Notes under the pieces: generated by a model
What the model was told of the DNA's origin: nothing
The model's input: only the letters and a program-made list of their open reading frames with translations
Databases searched by the model: none
Assembly: GCA_040954595.2 (NCBI GenBank)
Contig: CM082596.2
Span: 4,774,001-4,838,000 of the forward strand
Direction: 5' to 3'
Length of the DNA stretch: 64,000 nt
Source of the DNA: Balanoglossus misakiensis
Lineage: Eukaryota > Hemichordata
In this document: positions 12,102 to 27,100 of the stretch, in pieces
Layout: each line of letters begins with the position of its first letter
Position numbering within the stretch: position 1 is the first letter of the stretch
Position numbers and translations under genes: made by a program

Positions 12102-15100
12102 CTGCAATTCAATGTTAATCATGCTTTATCAAATGTACCCACACGTGTACTTACATACAATACGTAGGAATGGGAATTATGTTTATTTACATAGTGAAAA
12201 AAATTGCTGATAGTCGTCAAACAGCTGCTGTGGACAATTCACTTTTAAAAGCATGCATATCCTACAGCATTAGGTTTCATATATTCAGCGTCACTCAAAT
12301 CCCATAAATAAATAAAATCTCCGAATTTGACAGCAGCCTGTTGGCACACTCACCCCATTAGCAGTGACATCACCTTCATCACTCAGATAGGAAGGCGTTC
12401 CTAGATCCACATTCATCCCACTACGGAAAGACACACTCTGGTCCGTGCTGTACTTGGCTCTAAGAAAAGAATTCCAAGAAGAATAGACATGATTATTACA
12501 CCGCATGCACTACAGACAAGTGGCCACTATACAGAGGCAGCCACTAACGCAGGTTAGACTGTATACAGCTGAAACTAATAAGACATCACACTCACCTATG
12601 TGTTCTTCTGTAGTAAATGAGAATAGCCAACACAATAGCTACAAGTATGACTACAAGTACTGTAAACACTGCTATCATCACTGTGATATCTGCAACAAAA
12701 CGCAAATATTACTTTCTTTACTTCTGCAAAACAAGATACATTTGATACGCTTGACAGAAGTAATCAACAATTCTCAAAAGCTGAACCTTGTGATGATATT
12801 ATCCCCATTTCAGTACATACCTTTTCGAGTACTGCTTGCTGTTCTTGCTTGCACCCCACATACACTACCAAGCCAGCCCTCTGGACACCTGTGGAGAAGA
12901 ATTCACCGAAATTACAAGAGTGAGAATCTCATGACCAACCTGTTTCACAATGGTATGACCTACAGGATAATGGCTCATTCCATTTTATGGGCTGAAGGGG
13001 GTGGTCGGATCACTCACCTGCATAATATAGTGTCATTGACGGACTTCTCACAGATGCCACCATTAAGGCACGGACATTTGATCGGGTCCTCTCGTGGCTC
13101 TTCTTTGGCTGTGAACACAAATCACGGGATACAATTATTGAACCATCCAAGCACAGTAACACCATCAAATTACAAAGTTAAAACTGTTGCATACAAGTCT
13201 AGAAAGGTTGACATCACATTTGATCATCAAGATTCGATTAATTTTACAAACGCTATGAAGGTGTACTCTTTTGTGCAAATTTCAGGTCGGAAGGAATTTA
13301 AGTTATTCTACCTCCTTTGCATAGTTTTTGACTGCCTTCTTCAAACTCATCACCATTGGGACAAGCACATCTGTAGCTGTTCGGCACCAGTAGGCACAGA
13401 TGGCTGCACATACCAGCTTTGCATCTTGTTCTCTCTGCAGAAAAAAAGGCGAAAATGTACACAATCTGTAAAAGTGAAAGTATTGTCATTCCTTTGAATG
13501 TTGATTTTTGGGATTCATACACGCATGGTCAATGCGGACCTGAATACACTCCTTGCAGGCTTAGTTACAGGTAACTGACAAAGTAGACGGGTCTGATGTC
13601 TCCACACACACTGGGACTTACCCTGAGGGTATCTCATGTACTGTACAGCTTTGAGCGACACCGGTAGTGTGAGGTCAGCCATGAGTGTCGTTGGAATACC
13701 CCTGCCCAGCTTGTCGAACTGGAGGATGGCCGTGTCGTTGGTCCAGTAGAGGTGACCTTCAAAGACTTCTAAGTAGAATGGATGCATGAGAAAATCTGCA
13801 GGGAAAAAATGAAGTGGACATGACAAATATAAAATGCGTTACTCGATCAGATGTTCTAGCTAGATTTCAGAAGAAAGTTATAGGTGCAATTCAAATCATT
13901 ATGATGCATGGGAAAAAAAACTGACATGCTGAAAGACGTACCACCTGCTTTCAGTATCTTCCTGTTGGAGCCATCAAAGTTCATAGTTTCAATGATGTTT
14001 TCTTTCCTGTCGCACCAGTATATTCTGTCTCCGTTGGCAAAGTCAATGGTGATACCCGTGGGCTCGACTATTCTGTCGGACACAAGTGTGGTTTTATTCT
14101 CGCCATTCATCCAGGCTGCTTCTATTTTCGGGAAAGCTCCATTGTCCACCCAGTACATCCATCTGTGACAGAAAGTCATAAATCAAGTACTGGTACACAG
14201 TAGTCTCAAGGGCAACACCCACAGTAATAATACGATACACACATGGGCCACAAGAACTGACTGTTATCGACATCACATTTGCCTAGAATACATGTTGCCT
14301 TACCCTCGCCGTGGATTGACAGCAATGGCCCCGGGTCGACCGAGGTTTGTGAGCAGGGTCTTCCTGTACCGGCCATCCAACAGAGAAACTTCAATACTGG
14401 GTCTCACCACTTCATCCCCAGCATCTGTCCAGTACAGCAACCTGAAGAAGAAACAAGACAACTTGATGCAGTGTGGAACATCCATTTACATAGAGATATG
14501 ACAACCTTCAACACACATGCAAATGCTGTGCTCACAGGCTTTTCGTGCAATTCTATTACCATGCCACTTCTGGCATATTCTGCCAGCACTTACGCTTGGC
14601 ACTTAGCATTTCAAAATCCCCACTGTCAAACAATGGCACAATAGAATTTTGATTTAACCACCTCACCCTTTCACCACAATGGTTTGATCCAAACCCACTG
14701 TTTTTCTATAGTAAAATCAGACTTCTACCGGTACAGTGGAAAATGAGTTGAGAGGTTTCACTGATATTTTTGTTGGTGAATTAACATCATCCAGGATTGA
14801 CAACCTACCTGCCGACCCAATCTACAGCAATGCCTTCAGGTCGTATCACATCTGGCAGATCCAAATTTTGCGAAAAGGCAATCTGATCTATGTTATCAGG
14901 TATGTAGGATCTCTTGAGTGTTCTCTGTGATGTATCTGTCCAATATGCAATTGCTGGAGCAAAAAAAAAGTACAAAACAATTATTGTCGAAAAGTTCACT
15001 TTATGGATTACAGCTGTCCCGACACAAAATTGGTGTCTTCAGCCAAAAATCAAAATTGACAAAGAACTTGTACGAACTGTAGGACTTCGTAGCTCTTTGA

Positions 15101-18100
15101 AATTTGTATAATGAGTGTGAAAAACTCACTGGCCGTAATGGCAGGTCAGTACAATATTGACATAGCACTGACTAGTCACAAAAATAACATACTTTGGTTC
15201 AGTTCATCCACAAAATAATCCAGAGCCCAGGTTCGTCTCTCCCCAACCACAAGGTTGCCGTAAATGTTGCTGTTTTCAAAGTATCGCCTGATTTCTGATC
15301 CATCTGTGTACAGAAGGGACTTGGGCTCACCTGCAAACAAAGACAAATGTTTTTCATTATATCCGGTGAAATACACAGCATACGAGTCTAGTGTGTGAGT
15401 GGGAAAGTTTTTTCTGTATGATGCATTGTTATTTGCCTTGATAAAAATCGAATACATGACTGACTTACCCAGCGGTCGGCAGTGCGAACCATCACCAATT
15501 TCATCCACGTAGCCGCTGGCACATTTGCACGAGAACGAACCCTTAGTATTGGTACAAACTTGCATACACATTGGATCCAGACACTCATTTACATCTGTGA
15601 AATATAACAACATGATGAAATTTAATACTATCATGTTAGTTACAAGGGCAACGAGACTTCTTCATAATGTGCATATGCTGGCTATAGTAATCAAAACAGC
15701 GACCATAAGATAGATCAATGGTTACATGCAAATACATGTCGCCTGGTACATGATAGGATAGGATATTGGCTATACGGTTTGAATATAGGCTACATAGACT
15801 TGGGACAGCTAGCACAGGACTGATGAGATATAGGAGATCTCTGTGTCACTCACCCTCACACTCTCTCTTATTGGATGGTGAGGGTCGATAGCCAATGCCA
15901 CAGCTGCAGAGATAGCCATCGGCCAAGTCATGGCACTCGCGTTGACAGCCACCATTGTTCAAGGCACACTCATTGATGGTGCCATCGGATTTATCTGAAA
16001 ATGAGGAAAAGAAAACACATGAATGGAACAATCGATATATCTACTGTACTCGACACACGTAGCAGAGAATGCCGTATGATACACCATTTAACAATCCCTC
16101 GGTCATCTCGCTGATACCAATAATCGAAAGCAGTTGGCATCTGCTTTGAACAACATGTAACAAAACAGACACCACTTCTCTAACATTTGCTGTCAAACTA
16201 AAATGACAAATTCTCAACAAAAAGCCCAAGACAGAATATCACTAACTATTCTGACAATCTACACATCATAATTCACTCACGGCATCCAAGCTCATCAGTG
16301 GCATCCCCGCAATCGTCGAAAGTATCACACACATCGGAAATCGGCACACAGTGTTTATTTGCACACTTGTACTCATCTGCTGTACACTCTCGGATGTGCT
16401 GACCTGAAATTTCAATAAATTACCAATTTTAACATTAGTAATCGACAGATGCTTATTCAAATCACCTTCTGACATTCAAATCAGGTCACGCATCGCTTCT
16501 CTTGATTATAATGGCCAACTTATTTTTTTTTCCAATATAGATGCTTATACAATTACCATTAAATTGCAATTTACTTACATAATTCATGAGTGTTTTCATC
16601 GCTAGCATCGCCACAGTTGTCAACATTGTCACAGAGTCGATATCGTGGAATGCATTTGTTGTTATTGCAGCGGAATCTAGATTCCTCCGGACAGTCTATG
16701 GTTTCTGTGGTGGGAAGACGAACACAAGAATCCATTTTTGAAAGCACCTTAACATGAATCTTTTCACAAAAACAACGTTCTTATTTTGTCAATTACTCTG
16801 CCACAACACTAGGTACTACAGTATACATTTCTCACCAAACCAACAACTCCATTCTTTGCAAATCAATCATCTTACCACAGACACTCTGAGTTTCATCGGA
16901 GCCATCACCACAATCATTGTCACCATCACATCGCCATGCCAACAGGATGCAGACAGAGTTGTCACACTGGAACTTGTTGGCAGGGCAGTACCGTCCTCCT
17001 GGATATCTTGTAGCTGTGGAAACAAACAAACAAAGAGATTACTTATATTTCTCTTAATGAAAGATGTTCTATAGACTTTAAATTTAATAACATTGTAGAG
17101 ATTTTGACATTTCAATCACAAATCCTCATCAAACCTTGTCACACTGACAAACCCGGGTGAATCCACTATTTCTAGGGGGTACACCATACTTACGGCATCC
17201 ACTTTCATCCGAAGCATCTTCTCTACAATCCTTGTCACCATCACAGCGATAAGAATTAAGAATGCAGTGACCACTATTACACTGGAATTTATCAGGCGGG
17301 CATGTCAGTGTATCTAAGAAACAATGAAACAAAAATACAATCTTAAGTTTTGCATTTTTTTGCTACCAATTCGTAGTGACCAGAATAGGAAATAAAACAG
17401 TCTGAACAGGGCAAAAGGAAAAGCAAAATTGTTGAGTAACATGTGTTAGAAACTTACGGCACTCCAGTTCATCAGACCCATCCCCGCAATCATCGTCATG
17501 GTCACAAATCCACCGACTTGGAATACAGGCACCATTATAGCATGTGAATTCACTCTCACTGCAAGGGCGTCTTGCTGAAATTAAAATAGGACAGCACGTA
17601 GCAGCAATGTGAAAAGCATTAGGTTTAATTAGGTTTTATTCAAACCAAATCCGGATCTCAAAATTATGCGAAAAGGCCCAATGCAGGGTAATTTATTTGA
17701 CTGGCATCTGGACCAATCAGAAATGATATTCTATTTCATTCCATCAGCATCTGAGCCAATCAGAAGTAGTGTTCTATCACACTTACAGCAGCCGTATTCA
17801 TCAGAGCCATCTCCACAATCATCATCCCCATCACACTGCCACCTGTTGGGAATGCAGTGATGGTTGGTGCAACGGAATTCTCCATCATTGCAGTCACGCG
17901 ATTCTGACAGAAGACAAGAACACGAAAAAAGAGTTTCACAAATTTTGGAATAAATGCAAAAAGTAAAAACTCCACTGAAACCATGAAGATGTCACAAATA
18001 TTTTGTCCATGAACTCATAGATAGATATTGACAGAGGTTTGCTATTAAAACTTGATCACTGATAACTGGTCTCTTCTGGTTATAGTAACTATACATTTGC

Positions 18101-21100
18101 TCATTTACCGCATACTCCAGCTTCTTCATCACTGTTGTCACGGCAATCGTTATTCCCGTCACACACCGCCCATTCCGGCACACAGCGATAGTTGGATACG
18201 CAACTGAACCATGATGGCTGGCAGGGCCTTCGTTCTGGCAAATGACGAATCAAGAAATCAGCATCTCAAAATAAACGTAACAGTTGCAAGTGTGCTTTCC
18301 ATGATTTCTGATTGGCAATTTCAAAGGGTCAGGCCAGGCCAGGACCAAAGCCAATACTCACTGCAAACATCAGCTATCTCATCCGACCCATCTCCACAGT
18401 CGTTGTCCCAGTCGCAGTACCAGGCGTCCGGAATACAGTTTCCGTTATCACATGTGAATGTTCCAGGCCCACACGTGCGGCCACCTGCAAGAAAGGGAGA
18501 TCAAATTTGTCAGTCTATTGATAAAATTGGTAACTAACAGACTTTGGAGTCCATCCTATGCATTTTGGAGGCTCACATTCATTTCATTTCATTTCACATC
18601 CACATATTACCCAAAATCTTTACTCAGGAAAAAGCCTGCATTTAAAAACCAAATCTAGATGTCCACAGGCGAGACTTACGACAGAAGGTTTCCTCTTCAT
18701 CTGAGTTATCCCCACAATCGTTGTCGCCATCACACTCAAAACTTTTAGCGATGCAGCGGTGATTGGCACAGCGGAACTGAGTGCGGCCACAGTGGCGAAG
18801 GTCTGTAAGAACAATCATGTTATCCTGTCATTAAAATGCTGTGGCATATGATACACGTTCATGTGTTTGTTCCACAAATGGGATACCATCACACACTCAA
18901 CTAATTATAAGAAAAGTAATGGTCCTGACTTTTTTCCAGTCACATTTAATACCGTGCCTCGCACATAAAATGTATATCCATCCATACATCAATGTCTACA
19001 GTATACTCTGTCACTGTCAGACAGACAATGAAGTGCTGGGAAGACCAGAAAGAAGACCCTACCACAGTTTATCTCATCTGTGTTGTCGCCGCAGTCATCC
19101 TCGCCATCGCAGATCCATTCCGGCCTCGTGCAGTTGAAGTTGTCGCACTGGAATAGGCCGGGACTGCAGACTCTCAGAGCTGCAAGTGAATTGAATAGTC
19201 AGTCAGAAGAGTTTGAAATTCCATCACGTTTGTCGACCTGTATACAATAATCACACCAACAAGATGAGCCAATTGTTACATCCATATACTACATTTCAGG
19301 CCACTCACTCGTGACACACGGCACAGACGTTGACTGGAATGCACTGGTCTGATACATACTTCATTTGGTTATAATTATAGTAATTTTCTACATAGATTGA
19401 TGTTTCCAGTATCAACTTACGGCAACTCGCCGGCTCATCAGAACCATCCTGGCAGTCCGCCTCTCCGTCACATTTCCACAGCAACGGAATGCACTTGCTG
19501 TCATCAGCACACCTGTACTGACTGCTGCCGCAGTCGGCCATGCACGTTCTGCTATCATCCATCAACAAGAAGTCGTCGGGGCAGGCACAGCTGAACGTCG
19601 CCCCTCCGGGGGAGATGAGACACAGATGGGAACAGCCACCGTTGTTGGTTCCACAGGGGTTAGCCACTGGAGAGAAGAGCATTTTGAGTAGATCAACTCT
19701 CAGTACATTTGAGAATATATAGCATCTGAGGATTTCTATTGGCTGAATGCTCTAACTTTTTGATCACATGAGCGCTGAGCACCAATCAGAATTGACCTAC
19801 TACAGATACCCATCCTAACCACTTCCTTTCAACTTACTTTCTGGCTGTCTCATTGGATGATACACATGGACATCCATGGGCCTGTGTATGGTTGTCTGCA
19901 GGACCTGTCTGTCTTCTCCTGTGAATTTATCCGCTTTGTAGATGGTCTTGTTGTTCCAGTCCGACCAGTACATGTAGTTTTCGAACACACTGATGGCAAA
20001 CGGATGGCCAATGTCTGTGCTGGTGACTTCGTGGCGGTTGTTGCCGTCCAGATCAGCAAACCTGAAAGATGAAGGATTCAAAATTCATCTTTGTTAGGTC
20101 TAGCTACCAACCAGACTGGGCAGATGAAATGCGTGTGTTTGTTTATACACACAAAGGAGAAGTTGACTACTTACGCTATGTAGTCAAAATGTGCATCAGC
20201 CCAGTAGATCCTATCAGTGGTGTAATCGATCGTCATGCCATTTGGCCACCCCATCTTGTCATCTTGAATGACTACACTTCGGTTCGTACCGTCCATTCCT
20301 ATACGTCCAATGTGTGCATAACTGAGACTCCAGTCAGTCCAATAGAGATACCTGAAAGTAGATAGATAGTAGATAATGATAACAATGTTGCTATTTTTAA
20401 TACTAAAAATGCCTTTTTTGTTCTGCTTCTGATGATAAAATGCTTGGGAACAGTCAATCCTCTATGAGAGAGACACAAAGATGTTTTTTCCAAAGCTGTT
20501 ATGACCATCATACAGATGATGCAATCTGTGAAGAATTTCACGCCAGCAAAATTCTGTATTGTATGGTACAGTTCACAAACAAAATAAGGTGCCCTGAGAA
20601 GGTGAAATGCATGATCTCTTATTAAATGAACTCACCCTTTCTGTGGATACACTGCCAACGCTCGTGGTTCTGAGAGTCCAGACGACACCAGGACTTTACG
20701 ACTGGATCCGTCCAACTCTGCAACCTCTATCATGTCACTGGTTCTGTCCGCCCAGTAGATTTTCCTGAAATAGCCAAAAGGGATAAACTGATCAAGTGTT
20801 GTCACACAGTGACATATTCTGTACTTTTGTTCTTTTCTAGGCCACTGTCATTTAATTGTTACATATTACATATTTAATTTGTTTAGTTTTATAGACTGAC
20901 TGTCATATATAATTAGAGTTTTTGAGTTTTGCAAACAGACTGAGTAACCAGCATTTTGAATATTTTGCTTTCAAATATATTTTCAACTAGAACTCTCTGT
21001 ACCTTCCCACCCAGTCGATAGCAATGCCTTCGCCATCGGGAATATAATACTGGACAACCGTCTCCAATCCGGTGCCGTTGAGGAAAACCCTCTGGATTAC

Positions 21101-24100
21101 ATGTTTCGGAACATCTGTGAAGTACAGGCGCTCCTCCTTGATGTCAAAGTCCAGCGCCACCACATTAGTCAGACCGTCCAGGATGAGGTCGTAGTTTCTC
21201 AAATCAAGCGATAACTTGCGGATGTAGTAACGGTTGCTGAAGATGAGATAGGGCCTGACATCTGAAACAAAGTGACATTGCGCATGAAATTCGATCGGGG
21301 TGTATGTTACGTAATTTAGCACATCATGTGGAGGCCAAAAAAAACAAACCACATATCATATCATTATCATATAATTATAATAGAACTAAGAAGTAAAAGG
21401 TTAAGATTCCATCTTCCTTGAGCAATTTAGTGGAGAAAAACCATATTCATACTGAGATCTTAGGTGAACATATCTTCCTATAGAGGTCGAAAGTGAATGG
21501 TTAGTCTTCATAATCAGACAAAGCTGCACACTTCATTGACTTCAAAAGAACTCACCACTTTGGGCTTTACATGTTCTTCCATCTGGTTCCTTCTGGTATC
21601 CCTCCACACATTTACAGATGTATGACCCTTGGGTGTTTTCGCACTCCTGGCTACACACACTTGGTGTTTCCATACATTCATTGATGTCTTCAGAGAAATA
21701 AAAGAAAATACCCAGTCTGTCAAAAGACAGTTGTTTCTGAAATTTCTACAAAAAACATTCGACTAAGAAGTTCCCCTGTATATTATGACATAACTGTTGA
21801 CTTGGACCATTATCATATTTCTAATATTTTTCAGCGTTCGATGATTGCCTGTCACTACACATTAGGAAAACCTGTTCTGTAGTTTAACACAATTCAATAA
21901 TGAAAAAATATTTGCTCTCCATCATGCACTCTTTATGAGAATTTCACTCAGAGAGATAAGTAACAATATTGGTATTGCCAGTTTTTGGAAACACAGTTCC
22001 TATATATACATGTATACATGTACATACCCCTGCAGGCCCTTCCATCTGGCATCAGTGCGTACCCACCACGACACTCGCAGTAGAAACTGGTCGCCGTGTT
22101 CACGCACTCATGCTCACACTGATTGGAAACAACATCTGCACACTCATCAATACCACAATGTCTTTCATCTGATGAATCCAGACAGTCCGGGTTTTTGTTG
22201 CACACCAGTGAGTACTGTATACAGCTGTTGTCGTCACATTGAAATTCCCCAGGGCTGCAGGTTGGTTGCACTGTGACTGAAACCAACAAAACACACACAA
22301 TTAAAATAAAATAAATACAACTGCAATTCAATGATCCAGAAATAGTATCAGTGTCGCTGGCCATCTTGTGAAATTTTAATATGACCACAGAAAACAGCCA
22401 AATGTGACTGATGTGTATATATTTTGCTAGGAATGATTCACCAGTAACTTACCACACAATTCATCCAACTCGTCCGATGTATCCCTGCAGTCATTATCGC
22501 CGTCGCACACATAACGGACTGGGATACAGCGAGTGTTATGACACGTGAATTCTACACTGGGATCACATGATGGATATACTGTAACAAAAAAAAAGAAAAT
22601 ATCACATCAAAAATAAAATATGAGTATTAGGAAGGAACCAAGGGGTGAAAGGGTTAAAAAACTTAAACACTGAGGATTAGTAACTGTGTGTAATCCTTAC
22701 CACAGGACCTTGGTTCATCGGAGTTATCACCACAGTCGTTGTCATGGTCACAGTAATAATCCGCTCGGATACAGAGCCCATTGTCGCAGGTGAACTCGCC
22801 CTGATCACAAGTACGACGATCTGCAAGATATATGTACGCAATGTAAATTTGAAAATCAAGTTCGTACATTTTCAGTAATATTTGATATATGAGCCATGTT
22901 TAGCACATGACTATAAAAGAAATATGAAGCATAATTGAAATCCAATAATATCATCTACTAACTACAGTGCATTTCATCTTCTGCATCACCACAATCTGCT
23001 TCTCCATCACAGACCCACGACTGTGGAATGCAGCGCCGTCTCCCAGCAAGAGCTTGGGTGCACGTAAAATAGTTTGGTGAGCAGCTTCTCTCCACTGCAA
23101 TCAAGGAACAAAAACATGTCAAATCAACAAACCAGACATCAACATACCAGACAAATGACGGATGCCTTTAGTACGTGTTGGATGTCCGATATAATGTTAT
23201 TTCTCCGCACTCCAGTGGCCATCCAGGAATAGACAATGTCAACATTAAAAACACAGCCCAGCTGTTAATTTTGCCCACTAGAGGAACAGTTACACCAATT
23301 ACTTCACATGCCAACTTACTGCAGTTGTGTCGGTCATCTTCATCTGATCCATCACCACAGTCATTGTCAGAGTCGCAGATCCATGCATCAGGTACACAGC
23401 GTCCATTATCACAGGTGAACTGAGTTCCGTAACAGGTAAAATTATCGTGACCTGCAGAAGTTCAAGAAAGTTCAGAAAAAAAATCAAGCTCAATGAAATA
23501 ATCCATTGAACACACTGAGGCAGATTAGTGCCACCCCAGTACAAGCAAGAAAAATCAACTTCCCAAAACCATCACTAAACAACTCTTTGTCTTGAAATAA
23601 ACTTAGCCTACTTCTGGTTTCTTGAAATCTCCGAACTTACCACAATAGCTCGGCTCATCTGAAAAATCACCGCAGTCGTTATCGCCATCACAGTGCCAGT
23701 ACGCAGGAAGACATCGACCGGTGTTCTCACATCGGAAATCCCCACTGTCGCACGGTTCTGCCACTACAGGAGATGGAATGAAACAAATCATGAATGATAC
23801 ACCCCCACTGCGGAAATGGTAGTGTCAGAGTCTGTGGGGGCTACTAAGGGGTCTGTTTTCACTCATCCTAAACACTGTGTTGTAATACAGAGTGGGGGGG
23901 GGGGGGGGGGGGGGGCAAACCCCCCAAAATATAAAAGCCTAGTACACTTACAGCAGAATGTGGAGTCTTCATCAGACATATCGCCACAGTCATTGTCTCC
24001 ATCACAGAGATAACGGCGTGGAATACACACGCTTGTTGAGCGACAAGGATGTTGGCCAGGCGGACAGGTGCGTTCAGCTGTACACGAAAAAAAAAAAAAA

Positions 24101-27100
24101 AAAAAAAAAAATACAAGAAAAATTATATATTAATTATATCGACAAATTACCGGTTAGTCTATATTGTTAATAGACCTCTGAGAACTACTTGATTTGAAAT
24201 GGTAAATTTGAGAATTATTTCACCGAAAAATTCAAAGTTCGTAGATCATACCAAAGTATGTGTAAATACAGGGGTGAGTAGGATGAAGACCTATGGCAGC
24301 TACTGCTACGAGGGACATAAATAGAATACAAGCAAAATGTACATTCAGCAGAGGTGGGTAGTTTTCATTCGTATTAGCAGGGGTGTCCACTAGTAAACTC
24401 CCTGGGTAAATCCACTCTACGATAAATAGTGTACAGCACAATTTTGACAAACGCCACACGTAAAATGTGAGTAGGTAACAATCTGCAAACATGCAATCTA
24501 CCATAATTTGCATATTAAGTCATCACACCTGGGTAATAATTAGGGATTGAGGCAGGATCACTTTTTATATTCAAACCACATATCTTGGAAGGCTAAAACA
24601 AGAATATCTTGAAAACTACAGTATCACTACCTATTACTTATGATGTACTCAAAGAGGGTTTTAAACTGTTGTTTTTTTTAAATTGGATGATGAAATAACC
24701 CTGAATAGATTACAAGCAAGAAGCACTTTTGTTCAATTTTTTACACATTTTCTGCTGTGAGGCTTTGCTTTAAACCCAGTGCAACCCTAATTTTCTCTTG
24801 ACAATTACATTCAACACACATAAAGAAGTCTGTATAGAATTCAACAGAACTGATTTGATGGTTTTCTCATGATCTGAGTATCTGATGTTAATTATAAACT
24901 TTGTGACAAGCATTGGGTAAATTGGTGACATTCTCGCATATTCAAGGATTAGATGAAACGAAACATATCAAGGTGTAGAAGAAATGGCCAGTATTCAAAA
25001 CATGCACTACCAATGGTGTTATTCCATGCAAATATCTGCACTTACTATCTTCAATATCTCTCTTTACTAATGAAACAATGGGGTAGGGTACCTTGACTTA
25101 AGGATTTGGAAAAAAGGGAAGAAGAAGAAGAATAAAAGAGAAAATGCATTACTTTGAAATCTCCAGAAAAAAATTAACCGCACTGTCGTGACACAGCAGC
25201 ATGGAACATTTAAAATCTCATTTACACTATTTTTTCATACACTATGAATTTTATTGATGGATAAGTTAATACTTACTATTCGATGATGTGTAAATTTTAC
25301 AGTAGGAATTGTGCAGTTTTGTTGGAATATCAAGGGATGTGTATGTGTGTGTGTGGTCTATGTATCTGTTCAATACTATCATAATCTAGCTGAACTGGGC
25401 TCAGCTGCATACTGTTAAATTTGATGCTTCTTGCCTGTCGCCATTCAAGTGGATTGACCACTCCACCCCTGGTTTCTTGCATAATGGAATAACCCTGTCA
25501 TTTTCCATGCAAAGTGAGGAACTGTGAAGGGGTGTGAATGGGGGTGGAGGGTTCCATTACTGCGTTTTCGACATCAATATTCAATTGCATGATGGGAAAT
25601 AAGAAGACAATTTGAAATTGGCACATCAAAGTTTTGTAAGGAAGAAACCCTGAGACGTTTTGTAATGTACTTACGGCAGTTGCGTTCGTCAGATAATAAG
25701 CCATCTCTGCAGTCGTCTCTCTGGTCGCACACTTGTTCCCTGGGAATGCACCGACCATTAGCACAGGTGAACTCGGTGTCCGGAGTACAGGTTGGAAACG
25801 CTGGAAAAAAACACGGTGATATTATATTTTCGGACTTTCCACTCATGTTCAATGTATGTGCAATGGTGTGGTTCATCCAATCCACTTGGAAGGGGCTCAG
25901 ACAATGAGAAACACTTACGACAATCTCTCTCATCGCTGTGATCCCGGCAATCATTGTCAAAGTCGCATCGCCACCTCACGTCAATACATCTGCCGTTGTC
26001 GCACGCAAACTGGGTCGGACTGCAAGTATGGTCAACTGAAATGGAATTGTATTTCTGGTAACAATATTACAGTGATGTAGATAATATCTGGTCATCTGGT
26101 CGAAATGCTTGCCTGAACTCAGAATGTTGCCAGCTAAGACTTGTCACTAAACCACATGGAATCAATCAACATACAAAGATGGTGGCCAGATCAAATAGCA
26201 CAAACAAACACGTTTCCACAACCAAGACACATTGTAACTTACAGCACAGATTTGCGGCTTCATCAGAGTTGTCATCACAGTCGTTGTCGATATCACACAT
26301 CCATCTCATGGGAATGCAATTCTTATTGGCACACACAAACATGTCGGTCAAACAGTCTGCGTCCTCGGCTGGAAGAAAAACAAAGTTAGTCATTATGATT
26401 CATAACAGAGGATGGTATACATAAAGATGGTCCTTCTCATCCACCATCACTTCCCAATGTCTCAAACTGACTTTGTGCGACACTTATATACAGTTGACAA
26501 TACCAAGGTTTAGGCTGAGAAAGATCTTATCCATGTAACTGTGTATTTGCATGTTGCTTTCACAGATATTTCAGCTAACAGACTTGGTCCACTCCGATAA
26601 GTATTAACATTCAGTAACTACCAGTAGTTTCTTTTTATCAGGTCTTGTCACTTACGGACACACATCCTGTTATTATTTGCCAACTTCAAACCGCTGTTAT
26701 CGGGACATTTGCATTCAGCTCCACCATTCACACTGGGAACGCACACAGCACCGTTGCTGCAACCACCGTTGTACACACTGCATGCAGACGAGTTGCCTAA
26801 GATTTAAAAAAAAGGCAAGGCATCAGTAAATACCTTGAAAATTAAATAAGAAGACAAGATTATGAAGTTGTCCAAATGACATACAGGCCACTGGGGGAAA
26901 AAAAACATCACCAAACTCACATTTCTGCCTGTCGGCACTGAAAGCCACCATGTCGTAACCAATATAGATCATCTGGTCGACGAGCGTAGTCTCCCCGGCC
27001 CCAGTATGCTTCTCAGCTTTAGTAATTGACGCTGTGCTGGCTTCGGCCCAGTATATGTAATTGCCATACACGGTGAGTCCCATTGGCTCGATGGCTACTT

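Larger units (their letters stand above)
21555..26370 (-). other. LRP2: LRP2 ligand-binding cluster III (10 LDLa) and two EGFs
   Basis: LDLa exons lie near 26369, 26036, 25800, 24077, 23764, 23452, 23095, 22821, 22580 and 22278. The last also carries an EGF ([18 protein letters not shown]) in the same exon, and a second EGF follows near 21690 ([16 protein letters not shown]). Repeat 3 has an insertion in its calcium loop (RDGLLSDE). Repeat 7 has a five-residue insertion (QALAGRRRC). The largest gap in the block is the intron 24078-25674. Confidence 0.85.

Noticed and set aside
12505-13497. 330-codon plus-strand open frame
   Set aside because: It lies across LRP2 exons and introns in antisense, including the membrane-segment exon, and shows no family resemblance.
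24232-24513. Hydrophobic 93-codon frame in an LRP2 intron
   Set aside because: AT-rich intron sequence gives hydrophobic translations by chance; no start context, splice partner or family similarity.
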